NCBI RefSeq assembly: GCF_030269445.1
Contig: NZ_BSTJ01000017.1
Span: 124,001 to 188,000, forward strand
Direction: 5' to 3'
DNA from: Actinoallomurus iriomotensis
GTDB lineage: Bacteria > Actinomycetota > Actinomycetes > Streptosporangiales > Streptosporangiaceae
DNA length: 64,000 nt
The notes under the pieces were generated by a model that searched no databases, was not told where the DNA came from, and saw only the letters and a program-made list of their open reading frames with translations. Below are positions 8,457 to 18,700 of this stretch, piece by piece (the first letter of the stretch is position 1; every line of letters begins with the position of its first letter). The position numbers and the translations under genes are program-made.

Positions 8457-9773
8457 TCAGAGGAGTGCGGCGTCGATGGCCCGGTGGAAGGTCGGGAAGG
8501 CGTAGATCATCTGCCGGAGGCGTTCGACCGGGACCTCACCGTGGACCGCGACCGCCAGGGCGCCGAGGATCTCGCCGCCCATCGGGCCCGCCGAGGTCGC
8601 GCCGACGAGCCGGCCCTCGCTCTCGATCAGCTTGAGGAAGCCCTCGGCCCGGTGCAGCCAGCCGCGCGAGTTGTTCGCCAGGTCGGTGGTGTGCACGCGG
8701 ACGTCGGCGTACCGCTCGCGCGCCTGACGCTCGGTGAGCCCGACGGCGCCGATCTCCGGGTCGGTGAACGTGACGCGCGGCAGCGCCTGGTAGTCGGCCC
8801 CCGGCCCGTCCTCGCCGAGGATGTCGCGGGTGGCGACCCGGCCCTGGTAGACCGCGACGTGCGTGAACGCGCCCTTGCCGGTCACGTCGCCGACCGCCCA
8901 CACGCCGTCGGCCGCCCGCATCCGGTCGTCGACCTCGACGAACCGCGCGCTCTCGTCGAGCCCGACCGTCCCGAGCCCGAGCCCGGCCAGGTTCGTACGA
9001 CGGCCGACGGCGACGAGGAAGCGTTCGGCGCGCAGGTCGTCGTTGATCACGAAGCCGTCGCCGTCGTGCCGTACGCGCTCGGCCTTGGCGTTGACGCGAA
9101 CGTCGATGCCCTCGTTCTCGAAGGTCGCGCGGAGCAGCTCGCCCGACTCCGGCTCCTCCAGCGAGAGCAGCCGCGGCCCGGCCTCCAGGATCGTCACCCG
9201 GGTGCCGAACCGCGCGAACACCTGCGCCAGCTCACACCCGATCGCGCCGCCGCCCAGGACGGCGAGCGACTCGGGCAGCGTCTCCGCCTCGATCGCCTCG
9301 CGGTTCGTCCAGTACGGGGTGCCCTCCAGCCCGTCGATGGGCGGCACCGCCGGGGCCGTACCGGTCGCGATCACCACACCCCGCCGGGCACGGAAGACCT
9401 CGTCGCCGACCGTGACCTCCTTCGGCCCGGTGATCCGCCCGGCCCCGCGCACGAGCCGGCCGCCCTTGCCGGTGAAGCGCTCGGCGGCGGCGCCGTCGTC
9501 CCATGCGCTGGTGACCTCGCGCACCCGTCCCGCGACCGGCGCCCAGCTCGCCTCGATGTCCGCCGACCCGGCGAACCGCGGCACGCGACGCCCCTCGGCC
9601 AGTACGTCGCCCGCCCGCACCATGGCCTTGCTCGGAATGCAGCCCCAGTAGGGGCATTCGCCGCCGACCAGGTTGTTCTCGATCCCGACCACGCTCAGCC
9701 CGGCCGCCGCGAGACTCCCCGCGACCTCTTCCCCGCCCGGACCCATACCGATGACTACGACGTCGACGTCCAT
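8457..9773 (-). CDS. FAD-dependent pyridine nucleotide-disulfide oxidoreductase
   Basis: Soluble flavoprotein of 438 residues in the dihydrolipoamide dehydrogenase/mercuric reductase superfamily. N-terminal FAD-binding GMGPGGEEVAG, redox-active pair C40-C45 in the motif ECPYWGCIPSK, a second Rossmann fold VLGGGAIGCELA for NAD(P)H, an FAD contact at VWAVGDVTG and a C-terminal dimerisation domain. The terminal catalytic motif is FHRAID instead of the HPTLSE of lipoamide dehydrogenases. The substrate is therefore probably not lipoamide and remains unassigned. ATG at 9773 opens the conserved fold directly. It lies 19 bases downstream of the protease gene and may be cotranscribed with it. Confidence 0.88.
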   Translation of the reverse strand: MDVDVVVIGMGPGGEEVAGSLAAAGLSVVGIENNLVGGECPYWGCIPSKAMVRAGDVLAEGRRVPRFAGSADIEASWAPVAGRVREVTSAWDDGAAAERFTGKGGRLVRGAGRITGPKEVTVGDEVFRARRGVVIATGTAPAVPPIDGLEGTPYWTNREAIEAETLPESLAVLGGGAIGCELAQVFARFGTRVTILEAGPRLLSLEEPESGELLRATFENEGIDVRVNAKAERVRHDGDGFVINDDLRAERFLVAVGRRTNLAGLGLGTVGLDESARFVEVDDRMRAADGVWAVGDVTGKGAFTHVAVYQGRVATRDILGEDGPGADYQALPRVTFTDPEIGAVGLTERQARERYADVRVHTTDLANNSRGWLHRAEGFLKLIESEGRLVGATSAGPMGGEILGALAVAVHGEVPVERLRQMIYAFPTFHRAIDAALL

Positions 9774-9792
9774 GATCCCTGTCTTCGTTCGG

Positions 9793-10596
9793 TTACGCCT
9801 GCCCGATGGCGCGCTCGTACAGTTTCCGTACATCGTCGTCGAAGTAGGCACTGTAGGAGACGGCGTCCTCGAGACCGCCGAGCTGGTACCCGCCGATCAC
9901 CCCGACGACCTCGCCCCGTTTTGTCTTTGGATCGTAGTGGGTCAGCCAGGGACTGCCACTGGTGCCGGGCGCGTAGCCGTTGCAGGCGAACCGCATCTGG
10001 TATTTGAGCTCTCTGGTGGTGCGGTTGATGCAGGTGACAGGCTTGTCGGAGCTCTTGGGATAGCCGGTGACCCGGACGAGGTTGGTGAACCCCTGGTTGA
10101 TCCCGAGCAGGTTGGCCCCGAGGACGTCGGCGATGTTCTTGCCGTTGAGCGGCTGAAGCACGGCGAACCCGACGTCGAGGTCGGGATCGGACCCCTTCGC
10201 CCACCGGTCGTCGACGAACTGCGCCTTGACCTTCCAGACGCCGTACGGGGCGTTCCCGTTGCGGTAGCCGGGGACGAAGACGAGGTCACTGACGTATCCG
10301 CCGCCTTCACCGGAGTGCACGCAGTGAGCGGCCGTGATGATGAGATTGCGGGAGGGACTGTCGACAGCGCTGGCCGTGCAGAAGTGGTCGCCCTTGGTGT
10401 CGTGGGAGAAGAGCGCCCCGACCTTCTTCCCGAAGCCGGCAGGCTCGGCGGTCGGCGTGCCGGTGGGCGGGTGAGCACGGAGAAACCGCTCCCGACTCCA
10501 ACTGGTCGAACTGCTCACGGGCCGTGGCATGCCGGAGCCGGCACACCCGCCACACAGCGCCACGACGAGCGCCACCGCCACGAGAACCCTGCGCAT
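9793..10596 (-). CDS. secreted trypsin-like serine peptidase
   Basis: Exported S1-family protease of 267 residues. A hydrophobic N-terminal signal (residues 5-15) ends in Cys-Gly-Gly-Cys, so it may be a lipoprotein, although the lipobox is not canonical. The catalytic triad reads H91 (TAAHC), D141 (DLDVGF) and S213 (GTSGSPW). The nucleophile motif is GTSG where trypsins have GDSG, as in glutamyl-endopeptidase-like enzymes. Cysteines near 73/92 and 189/205 could form disulfides. ATG at 10596 was chosen because GAGGGG precedes it at five bases. Two GTG codons immediately upstream are alternatives. The target is unknown. Confidence 0.88.
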   Translation of the reverse strand: MRRVLVAVALVVALCGGCAGSGMPRPVSSSTSWSRERFLRAHPPTGTPTAEPAGFGKKVGALFSHDTKGDHFCTASAVDSPSRNLIITAAHCVHSGEGGGYVSDLVFVPGYRNGNAPYGVWKVKAQFVDDRWAKGSDPDLDVGFAVLQPLNGKNIADVLGANLLGINQGFTNLVRVTGYPKSSDKPVTCINRTTRELKYQMRFACNGYAPGTSGSPWLTHYDPKTKRGEVVGVIGGYQLGGLEDAVSYSAYFDDDVRKLYERAIGQA

Positions 10597-10612
10597 CACC
10601 ACCCCTCGACGG

Positions 10613-10633
10613 GTTCTTCCCGTGGGAAAGAAC
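10613..10633. promoter_or_regulatory. inverted repeat upstream of the protease gene
   Basis: Arms GTTCTTCCC and GGGAAAGAAC (one bulged A) with a two-base loop, 17 bases upstream of the protease start. It lies in the 5' region of the leftward gene, so it could be an operator or an mRNA leader hairpin. There is no functional evidence beyond symmetry. Confidence 0.35.
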
Positions 10634-10733
10634 TCGGCAAACTCCGGATCGGCTGAGTGTTGACCTTGCTCGCCGCAGCGGTTGCTCGCTCGCTCCGGGC
10701 TACGGCTCGCGCTACGAGGGAGGGCGTCAATGC

Positions 10734-10762
10734 TTTGCGCTACGTGATGATGTGATTACATT
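10734..10762 (+). promoter_or_regulatory. putative leaderless promoter
   Basis: TTTGCG (10734-10739) and TACATT (10757-10762) with a 17-base spacer. The -10 ends six bases before the ATG at 10769, and there is no Shine-Dalgarno sequence, which fits a leaderless transcript. The -10 is embedded in ATGT-GATT-ACAT symmetry. Confidence 0.4.
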
Positions 10763-10768
10763 AAGTTC

Positions 10769-11458
10769 ATGGGCTCTCGTGCGCATTACGTTGTGAAAGC
10801 CGACGGTTCGTGGAAGCGTCGCTACACGCACTGGGGCGCACATTCCATGGAGCTGGATCTGCTCGCCGGCCCGAATGCGGCAACCCGGTTCGCTCAGGGG
10901 CAGCAGTCCTGCGACCGGTGGCTGGACGAGTTGGAGTGCGAGGCGGCCGCGCTGATCGACCATGACGAGCGTCGCCTGCTCTGGCACTCGCACTGCTACG
11001 AGGACGTCGCCTACCGCGCTGCGGTGCTGGCGGTCATGGCGCCCACGTGGCCGGGCTGGCGGATCGAATGGGCCTACGGCGGGCTCTACGACATCCTGGA
11101 CGCGCTGGGCGAGCCACTGCATGGCCGTTTTCGTGATCGATCATCGTTTCAGGACGACCTCCGCGCCCCGGTGCGCCGTACGGCGGGCCCTTCTGAGCGC
11201 GATGACGAGTTGCGAGGACTGCGGAGACTGGTCGAGAAGTTCGACGCTCACCAGGAGGTGGATGAGGCGACACAATCGATCTCCCTGCTGCTCCATGTCG
11301 TCGGCGCGCTTACATCCACCGCCCATCAGGCGGGGCTGGAAACACAGGTCGCATCGGACAACGCCTTCGCCCACCGACCGATGGATCTCACCGACGAAGA
11401 GAAAGTCGCCGTGCACGCCGCGTTCGAGGCGGTACGAAACAAGCACAGCGGGTCATAA
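10769..11458 (+). CDS. hypothetical protein
   Basis: A 229-residue soluble protein with no signal peptide or membrane segment and no family I can name. The N-terminal part is rich in Trp, Tyr and His (VVKADGSWKRRYTHWG, WHSHCYEDVAYRA, WPGWRIEWAYGGLYD), and the C-terminal third is helical and charged. It opens the lower-GC accessory island and probably has a leaderless promoter. Its neighbours (calpain-like protease, restriction nuclease) suggest a strain-specific accessory role, but that is only context. Confidence 0.6.
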   Translation: MGSRAHYVVKADGSWKRRYTHWGAHSMELDLLAGPNAATRFAQGQQSCDRWLDELECEAAALIDHDERRLLWHSHCYEDVAYRAAVLAVMAPTWPGWRIEWAYGGLYDILDALGEPLHGRFRDRSSFQDDLRAPVRRTAGPSERDDELRGLRRLVEKFDAHQEVDEATQSISLLLHVVGALTSTAHQAGLETQVASDNAFAHRPMDLTDEEKVAVHAAFEAVRNKHSGS

Positions 11459-11600
11459 GCCCGCCCTGCGCGGTCGACGTCCGCTGATCGTCGCCGACCG
11501 ACAGCGCGCCGATGCTCGGAATATATTCTGCGGCTGCCTGTCGTATCAACCTGTGGGCGGTGGGAAGGTCTAGACCGCAGGATCGTTCCACTGAACGACG

Positions 11601-11858
11601 CTAGTCCACCCGCTCTAGAACGACAGTCCAATCATGCAGCCCAGGGTTATTAACGCTTGCCAGCTTCCACGTCTGATCCCGTACCGTGAAGGTATCACCC
11701 GGATGGAGTACGTACTCGCGCTCTCCATCGGCTGCGATATTGACGAGCACTTCGGGTGAACCACTAGCAGAGTCTTCCTCTGCATATATGGCGCTGAAGC
11801 TACCAATATTCGCATTGAATTGAATGCCATGCCGAAGAACGATTTGGCGGACTGTCAT
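11601..11858 (-). CDS. small hypothetical protein downstream of the calpain-like protease
   Basis: An 85-residue protein, predicted all-beta, containing HPGDTFTVRDQTWKLASV. It resembles short actinobacterial proteins annotated as DUF6406, an assignment from memory that I hold weakly. It starts two bases after the stop of the calpain-like protease gene, so the two are surely cotranscribed. GC is well below that of the flanking core genes. A small partner directly behind a protease effector would fit an inhibitor or immunity protein, but nothing in the sequence proves this. No Shine-Dalgarno is obvious; coupling is likely. Confidence 0.65.
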   Translation of the reverse strand: MTVRQIVLRHGIQFNANIGSFSAIYAEEDSASGSPEVLVNIAADGEREYVLHPGDTFTVRDQTWKLASVNNPGLHDWTVVLERVD

Positions 11859-11860
11859 GA

Positions 11861-13291
11861 TTACTCCAGGGTGCTGTAACGTGGCCTAATATTTGCCCGA
11901 AACTGAGCCGCCGTCAACGGGTAAGGCTGCTTCTTATTCCATGGGTTCCACAGGTGGATCCTACCTTCGTCGTCGACGTCTGTCACTTCATAAGCGTGGC
12001 CGTCAACGAGATTATTTGTGAGCTGTTTTTCCCCTGGTCGTCGATCGCGCGTCCCCACCAGTATGGGTTTGCCTTCAGCAAGGTGACTGCGGAATTCGTC
12101 CACTACCTGCCGGTCGGGGCTGCGCCCGAAGGAGTCATAGCCTGTAGGAAATTCCCACACTTTTGAAGGCTCTCCTGTTAGCTGAGTAAGGAGCTCTGCG
12201 CGCTCGCTGTGGTTGCTTCCTTGGTGAAGGCGTACGTAGCCACTAGGGGCTTCCTCTTTTGTGCCGCTCTGAACCTCCCAGCGCTGTTGCCATTTATCTC
12301 GCCGTTCTTCGCTCCAAGTTCGATCGCTGCCGGCGATCGATTTCTCGAGTATCGGCGCCCAAGCGGTGCCGCTGTTTCCGGGATCGGCGAAAGCCGGGCG
12401 ATCTGGCTGGCTGTCGAAAACTGGTATCTCGGGAGTGATCTCTAGCGTGATCATCCGCCCAGTCGGCTCATATCTTAAATGTGACGCTGAAAACTTGGTC
12501 TCATGTAGGCGCACTTCATAGTTGCCATCATCGGTTTCGCGAATGCAGTTTCGAATCGCTTCGGGGCGATGACTCGCTACAGCGCCCAACGTAGAAATGA
12601 TGCCGCAGTCTTGAAGGGCGCCCTGTGTAACCTGCTCGCGAGTTGGATCTCCTTTGAAAAGCGGCGTACGGGTACCGTCGGCGCGATCGAGAGGCCTTCC
12701 GTACCGGTCTGGAACCGCTTCGGGATCCTCTTTTGGGTCCTGATAGTCCAAACGGTTAATGACGCCACGGATCTCCCGTGGAGCATCATCGCGCTCAGGT
12801 ATGCTTGAAATTCTCTTTATCCTGTCTAGGAGGCCCGTCTCGACCTCAGGATTCGAGAGATCAGCCGCAAGAGCGACGTCTTCAGAAAGACCATCTCCAG
12901 AAATGGCCGTGAACTCACCGCCTTCGGCTGGCCGATCGTGATCGTCCTCGACGTCGGCAGCGTTAGCACCGTCACGACCGGTTACATCAACGGTCGCCTG
13001 GGTATCGATCGTGGCCTGTGTATCCGAGACACCATCCTGCTTCCTCGGAGCATCGGACTGCTCCGTGCCCGCGTCGTGTTGTTCGGATTTCCCGAGTGAG
13101 TAAGCGGTCTTGTCCATCACGGGCTGAGGAGCCAGGTCAGAGGGCGGTTTAATGTCTTTGTTGGCCTCCGCAGCGACGCGCTTGCTCTCAGCGCGCGATG
13201 GGTATCCTTCAACGCCTGGCCGATCGGGCGGCATCCGCCCTTCTTCGGCCTCGCTAGCCGAGTCAGCCTCACTTGGACGGTCAACACCCAT
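11861..13291 (-). CDS. calpain-like (C2 family) cysteine protease, possible effector
   Basis: A 476-residue protein. Residues 1-150 are acidic, low-complexity and probably disordered (many Asp, Glu, Ala, Thr). Residues 215-460 carry a calpain-type catalytic core: C229 in GALQDCGIISTLGAVAS, H432 in DGHAYEVTDVD and N449 in HLWNPWN. No signal peptide or membrane helix is visible. Start taken at ATG 13291 with AGGAG eleven bases upstream; an open frame continues upstream without coding character. Bacterial proteins with this domain occur in toxin and effector settings, so an effector cut from a disordered export region is plausible. Lower GC than its surroundings indicates acquisition. Confidence 0.8.
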   Translation of the reverse strand: MGVDRPSEADSASEAEEGRMPPDRPGVEGYPSRAESKRVAAEANKDIKPPSDLAPQPVMDKTAYSLGKSEQHDAGTEQSDAPRKQDGVSDTQATIDTQATVDVTGRDGANAADVEDDHDRPAEGGEFTAISGDGLSEDVALAADLSNPEVETGLLDRIKRISSIPERDDAPREIRGVINRLDYQDPKEDPEAVPDRYGRPLDRADGTRTPLFKGDPTREQVTQGALQDCGIISTLGAVASHRPEAIRNCIRETDDGNYEVRLHETKFSASHLRYEPTGRMITLEITPEIPVFDSQPDRPAFADPGNSGTAWAPILEKSIAGSDRTWSEERRDKWQQRWEVQSGTKEEAPSGYVRLHQGSNHSERAELLTQLTGEPSKVWEFPTGYDSFGRSPDRQVVDEFRSHLAEGKPILVGTRDRRPGEKQLTNNLVDGHAYEVTDVDDEGRIHLWNPWNKKQPYPLTAAQFRANIRPRYSTLE

Positions 13292-13433
13292 CGTTGTTGT
13301 CGCTCCTGCCCATGAACCGTTCGTCCACCTTAGTAGCCAGCCCGGTGCCCATCTCGCCGGAACACCACGCCCCCCTGACGCCCCATCCCTAGGCTGACCA
13401 CGGGGACGGGACCCACCATCAAGGAGAGTGGCA

Positions 13434-13991
13434 GTGAAGTACATCGAGGTTGAGCGGAAGTTCGCGCTTACCGAGCCGGACAAGATCAAGCAGGAGTTAG
13501 AGGAACGCGGCGGCGAGCACGGCCCGGCCGTCCGGCAGGTGGACACCTACTACAACGCCCCACACCGCGATTTCCTCGCCCCCGCCGTGGTGTCCGAGTG
13601 GCTGCGTCTCCGCGAGACCGACAACGGCGCATCGGTTAACTACAAGCGGTGGCATCCCGAGGATGCCGAGATCAAGACGCATTGCGACGAGTACGAGACG
13701 GCTGTCGAGGACATCGAAGCACTGCGCCGCACTCTGCTCGCGCTCGCCTTCACGAAGCTGGTCACAGTGAACAAGATTCGCGAGGAATGGACCATTCCAG
13801 GTGAGGTCGCCGTCGCGTTCGACACCGTGGCCAGCGCAGGGGATTTCGTCGAGTTCGAGTTCAAAGGCGAGGCCGGGAGCGCCGAGGAGGCAGTCGCACT
13901 TCTCCAGGAGTTCATCGACGGACTCGACGTGAGCCTCGGTGACCGGATCAACCGGGGCTACCCTCACATGCTCCTGGGCCGGGAGTGCTAA
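13434..13991 (+). CDS. CYTH domain protein (class IV adenylate cyclase / triphosphatase family)
   Basis: Compact 185-residue CYTH-fold protein. The signature EVERKF (ExExK) lies at the N-terminus, followed by alternating charged strands (VDTYYNAP, WLRLRETDNG, NYKRWHPE) that would line the triphosphate tunnel, and the late VEFEFKGEA strand. Members hydrolyse inorganic or thiamine triphosphate or make cAMP. Which reaction occurs here cannot be decided. GTG at 13434 was chosen because AAGGAG ends seven bases upstream. A GTG six bases earlier is in frame. It is divergent from the calpain gene. Confidence 0.85.
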   Translation: MKYIEVERKFALTEPDKIKQELEERGGEHGPAVRQVDTYYNAPHRDFLAPAVVSEWLRLRETDNGASVNYKRWHPEDAEIKTHCDEYETAVEDIEALRRTLLALAFTKLVTVNKIREEWTIPGEVAVAFDTVASAGDFVEFEFKGEAGSAEEAVALLQEFIDGLDVSLGDRINRGYPHMLLGREC

Positions 13992-14264
13992 GCCGCATCA
14001 CCGCCCTGCCACAACAACACGGTCCCGAGACCCCTCACGCGCCTGCGGCCGTTCTACGCCACCTACGGCGTCGATCTGCTCGCCAGGCAGCCTGCCGAGG
14101 TTCCCCGGGAAGTCCGGTGGCCGCGATGGTCGGGCTTCTGGCCGCCCAGCCACTGATCGCCGTCATCGGAAGGCCGGGTTCCGATAATCCGGCATATCCG
14201 GATGAAAGGTAGAGGAGGATGCTCTCCTGATTGTTAAAAGCATGCAGACAACGGGAGCCTCGGT

Positions 14265-15770
14265 ATGGCAGGAATCAACCCACGGGCGCGGAAGGTCGTC
14301 GCGACCGTGGTGACGGCTGGCATGCTCGCCTCGCTGGCCGTCGCGTGCACAGGGGCTTCACACTCGGGCTCTGACTCTGCGTCCGCCAAGCCGACCGACG
14401 CTACGCACGACTTCACGCCGGGAGCAGCGGGTTCCGGCGACCCGTACTTTCCGAAGATGGGCAACGGCGGCTACGACGCCCAGCACTACGACCTTTCCCT
14501 CACCTACGACGCCGACACGAAGGCCATCAACGCCACGGCGAAGATACGAGCCAGCGCCCTGCAGGACCTCTCACGGTTCGACCTGGACTTGCGCGACCCG
14601 CTGAAGGTCTCGAAGGTGACGGTCGACGGGCGCCCCGCCACGTACGAGCAAACCGGCGGACAGGAACTCGTCATCACCCCCGGAAGCGGCCTCCCCAAGG
14701 GCCGGCAGTTCACGGTCGAGATCGCCTACGCCGGCACCCCGAAGCCGATCAGGGATAAGGCGCTCGGCGTCTCCGGCTGGATCCCCAGACACGACGGCGT
14801 GGTGACGCTGTCGCAGCCGACCGGGTCGGCGACCTGGTATCCGGTCAACGAGAGCCTGCGCGACAAGGCGACGTACGACTTCACCGTGACCGTGCCGAAG
14901 GGGCTCAAGGTCCTCGCCAACGGCCAACCGGCCGGCGAACAGACTCAAGGCGCCACCACGACCTTCCGCTGGACGAACCCCGAACCGACCGCCAGCGAAC
15001 TGGTCATGATCGCCATAGGCCACTTCGAGGTCCGGGACACCCGTACGAAGAGCGGCCTCCGCAACATCACCGCCGTCGACCCGAAGGCGATCGCCACCAC
15101 CGGTGGCCAGACGGTGGCCGATGCAGCCAACCAGCTCAACAGGGTCACCGGCGACGACATCGAATGGGAGCAGAAGCTGTACGGAGGCTTCCCGTTCTCC
15201 TCAGCCGGCGGCATCATCGTGCTCGCTCCGAACGTCGGCTACGCCCTGGAGTCCCAGACCCGCCCGGTGTACGCCACCGGCCGCGCGGGTGGCCTGCCGC
15301 CCGCGTTCATGCTCGCCCACGAGCTGGGCCACCAGTGGTTCGGCGACACCGTCACCCCCGCGCAGTGGTCGGACATCTGGCTGAACGAGGGCTTCGCGAC
15401 CTATACCGAATGGCTGTACACCGAACAGCACGGCGGAAAGACCGCCCAGCAGATGTTCGACGCGGCCTACCGCTCCCCGGCCACGGTGTGGAAGGGCAAG
15501 GTCGCCAAGCCGGGCCGCGACCACATCTTCGACCCGCTGACATACCTCCGCGCCGGGATGACCCTGCACCAGCTCCGCCGCACCATCGGCGACACCGCGT
15601 TCTTCCAGTTGGTGAAGGACTGGCCCAAGACCGAGCGCAACGGCAACGCCACCACCGCACAGTTCATCGCCTTCGCCCAGCACTACACGAAGAAGAACCT
15701 CCGCCCGCTCTTCCAGAAGTGGCTCTACACCGCCGGCAAACCTGGCCTGCACAACCTCAGCCGGCCGTGA
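14265..15770 (+). CDS. M1 family metallopeptidase, exported lipoprotein
   Basis: Zinc aminopeptidase-like enzyme of 501 residues. A signal sequence at residues 12-27 ends in LAVAC, a lipobox-like site, followed by a Ser/Asp-rich linker, so it is probably anchored on the outer face of the membrane. The catalytic site HELGHQWFGD (H352, E353, H356) with E375 in NEGFATYTEW fits HExxH-X18-E exactly. The N-terminal beta domain is present, but the usual long C-terminal domain is short, as in small actinobacterial M1 enzymes. Ribosome site GGGAG precedes the ATG. The 3' end overlaps the convergent helicase gene by 14 bases. Confidence 0.93.
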   Translation: MAGINPRARKVVATVVTAGMLASLAVACTGASHSGSDSASAKPTDATHDFTPGAAGSGDPYFPKMGNGGYDAQHYDLSLTYDADTKAINATAKIRASALQDLSRFDLDLRDPLKVSKVTVDGRPATYEQTGGQELVITPGSGLPKGRQFTVEIAYAGTPKPIRDKALGVSGWIPRHDGVVTLSQPTGSATWYPVNESLRDKATYDFTVTVPKGLKVLANGQPAGEQTQGATTTFRWTNPEPTASELVMIAIGHFEVRDTRTKSGLRNITAVDPKAIATTGGQTVADAANQLNRVTGDDIEWEQKLYGGFPFSSAGGIIVLAPNVGYALESQTRPVYATGRAGGLPPAFMLAHELGHQWFGDTVTPAQWSDIWLNEGFATYTEWLYTEQHGGKTAQQMFDAAYRSPATVWKGKVAKPGRDHIFDPLTYLRAGMTLHQLRRTIGDTAFFQLVKDWPKTERNGNATTAQFIAFAQHYTKKNLRPLFQKWLYTAGKPGLHNLSRP

Positions 15771-18700
15771 CCTTGGCGTACCGGAAGACGTCAGCGGGGA
15801 GATCATTGGCCAACTTCCAGTGAATATGCAGGGGGCGTTCGCCCTCGTGGTCCTGATAGTGCATCGGACCGGCGTAGGTGTATGCATCTCCCTTGTTCTC
15901 GCGAATGAACAAGTGAACGGTCGACTGCCGCGCGACGTGGTTGATGTATCGCTGGCCGGTCGCTGATGTCTCCGCGGTCGTGTGTTGTGAGTCCCATTGG
16001 AACTCGGTCGGGCTGACGGCTCGATCGCGGTACATGGTTTGCGGGGAGAAGTGCTGCTCTGTCTTGTTAATAGTGACGAAGAAGAGGTCCGCTTGCTCGT
16101 CCGGCATCCAGCGGACGCCAGCCATCCAGGACCGTGGCTTCTCCATACCGTACGCGGCGAGGATTTCATCTTTGGTGTAGGTGGCGTGGAGATGAAGGGG
16201 GATGTGCATCGCCTCAGTCAGTGCTGGTGTGATGCGGTGGAGCCTGGCCGAGAGGACCTCGGTGATCTCGAGGATCTCCTCCCGGCGCGCAGGGTTGCCC
16301 CAGAACCGAGCAATGTTGTGTTCGAGGGAACTCAGCGGCTGGCTGCTATCGATGGAGGCATGCAGCATCGCCAGGAGACGACGCTGACGCGCGTCGAAGC
16401 CGTTCACTTGAGGTGGCTTCTCACTAGAGAAGATGTCTTGTATAAAGGTGATTCGCTCGGGGTCGTCAATGTGCAACATACGCCCAATGCTCGACGCGAG
16501 GGCCTTGTCATCGACGGGATCGCTAGGGATGCGCTTTTCGACGCCAGCGTCTCGGCGGAGTCCGACCCATCCTCCCCGAGATCCTCGGTAGAGGTCCTCG
16601 AGCTCGATCTGTGTCTCGTCCAGGAATTCAATCAGGCGTTTTTCGGCGAGGCTACGAATCTCGGCAACGATCGCCCTCTTATTTTGGCCAATCGCCTGCT
16701 TGAGGTTCTCCAGTACGAGCTTGCTAACTTCGCGGTCGAGATCGATATGGCAACCTGCCGGGAGCGTGGGAAACCCATCGGTCACGTCGCGCTCGAGCTG
16801 GCGAGCGCTGTCTCCGGTCAGGGCGCGGTAGCGCAGGTCGAAGCGGAAGTTGGTGTTCTGGCGGCCGACGAAATCCAGCACGGTGAGACAGGGCTTATCT
16901 TCTGCGAAGCGCAGCCCCCGCCCGAGCTGCTGGAGGAAGACGGTCGCGCTCTCGGTCGGCCGTAGGAAAAGAACGGTGTCGATCTGGGGCACGTCGACGC
17001 CTTCGTTAAACAGGTCCACGGTGAAGACAGCGTTGATCTTGCGCTCACGTAGATCTCGCAGTGCCTGCTCACGGTCGCTGCGGTCGGTCGCCGAGGTAAC
17101 CGCGACAGCAGGGATGCCCTTCCGATTGAACTGGTCGGCCATGAACTCGGCATGGGCGATGCTGACACAAAAACCGACGGCGCGCATGGCGCGCGGGCTG
17201 GCGAGCTTGTCGGTTAGGGCCTGGATCACCATCGCTACACGAGCGTGATGCCCGGTGTAGAGGTTGGTCAGCTCCGCGACGTCATAGCCGGTGCCCCGCC
17301 GCCACGTGATCGTCGACAGGTCGGTCGCATCATGGATGCCGAAGTAATGGAAGGGCACCAGGAGGTCTCGCTCCAAAGCCTCCCAAAGACGGAGTTCAAC
17401 AGCCGGCTTGCCTCCATCGAACCAATGCATGATGTCGGCGCCGTCGGTACGTTCAGGGGTCGCTGTCAGTCCGAGCAGCGCCTTCGGCTGGAGGTGGCCG
17501 AGTAGCCGGGCGTAGGTGGCTGCTTCGGCGTGGTGAAACTCATCGACGATGACCATGTCGAACCGCTCTGGCTCGATCGGCAGACGTGCCAGCGACTGGA
17601 TAGACGCGAAGACATGCCGCCATTCTTGTGGGCGCTGACCATCAACGAGCAGCTCACCGAAAGCGCCGTCCTGGAGCGTCTGGCGGAACGTCAGCAGGCT
17701 CTGCTCCAAGATCTCCTTCCGGTGGGCGACGAAGAGCAGTGAGTTGACGGCGCCCTGGGCGACGAGCCGTTTGTAGTCCAAGGCGGCAACCACGGTCTTG
17801 CCGGTACCGGTAGCCATCACCACGAGGTTCCGCCAGTGCTTGTGGAGCTCACGTGCTGCCTGGAGCTCATCCAAAATCTCGCGCTGGTAGGGATAGGGAT
17901 TCACCGCGATGTTGGTGATCTGGAGAGGAAGATCGGCTGGGCCGCCGCTCTCCTTCGTCAGCGCCAGGTCGAGACGCTCCGCGTCGCGCTCAGGGTCGTA
18001 CGCTTCGAAGGAAGGATCGGCCCAGTACTCCTCAAACGTGGCACGGAACGTCTCGAGCAGGTGCGGCTGCTCGGCACGGGCAATCCGGACGTTCCATTCC
18101 TTGCCGTCGGTCATGGCGGTCTTCGACAAATTGGAGGATCCGACGTACGCCGTGTCGAGGCTAGAGCCGCGATGGAAGAGCCACGCTTTGGCGTGGAGTC
18201 GCGTTGTTCGCGTCTCGTAGCTGATCTTGACGTCAGCGCCAAGCTCGATGAGCCGGTCGAGCGCTTTGCGTTCGGTCGCGCCGATGTAGGTCGTCGTGAT
18301 CACGCGGAGCTTGCCGCCACGCTCGGTGAAGCGACGTAGTGCATCCTCGATCAGTCGCAGGCCATGCCACTTGATGAAGGCGCAGAGCAGATCAACCTGA
18401 TCGGCCGAGGCGAGCTCCTTGATCACCTCCGGGCCGACCTGAGGTTGGTCACGGCCGTTCACGAGAAGCGCGCTCGTCGAGAGAGGAACGTCAGGTCGCT
18501 CGGGGAAGGTGACGGTGCCATCCGGACGACGGCCGTCGGCGATCGCCAGCAAAACGGCATGTCCGTCAGCGATGTGGTCCTCTTCCGTCACTGACTCGGC
18601 TACGAGAACTCCGATGGCCTGGGCGATGCCGTTAGCTACCTTGACCTGCGCTGCCAGTGAGTCCTTGTTTTTGTCGGTCTCAGCAGCGATCTCCAACGCG

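Noticed and set aside
10681-10712. GCTCGCTCCG...GGCTCGC stretch resembling part of the coupling repeat
   Set aside because: Only 11 bases match and there is no associated start codon or mini-ORF. Similar GC-rich words are common here.
13992-14264. Possible small genes between the CYTH and M1 peptidase genes
   Set aside because: The open frames there have poor codon composition and no ribosome sites. Only the GGGAG site of the M1 gene is convincing.
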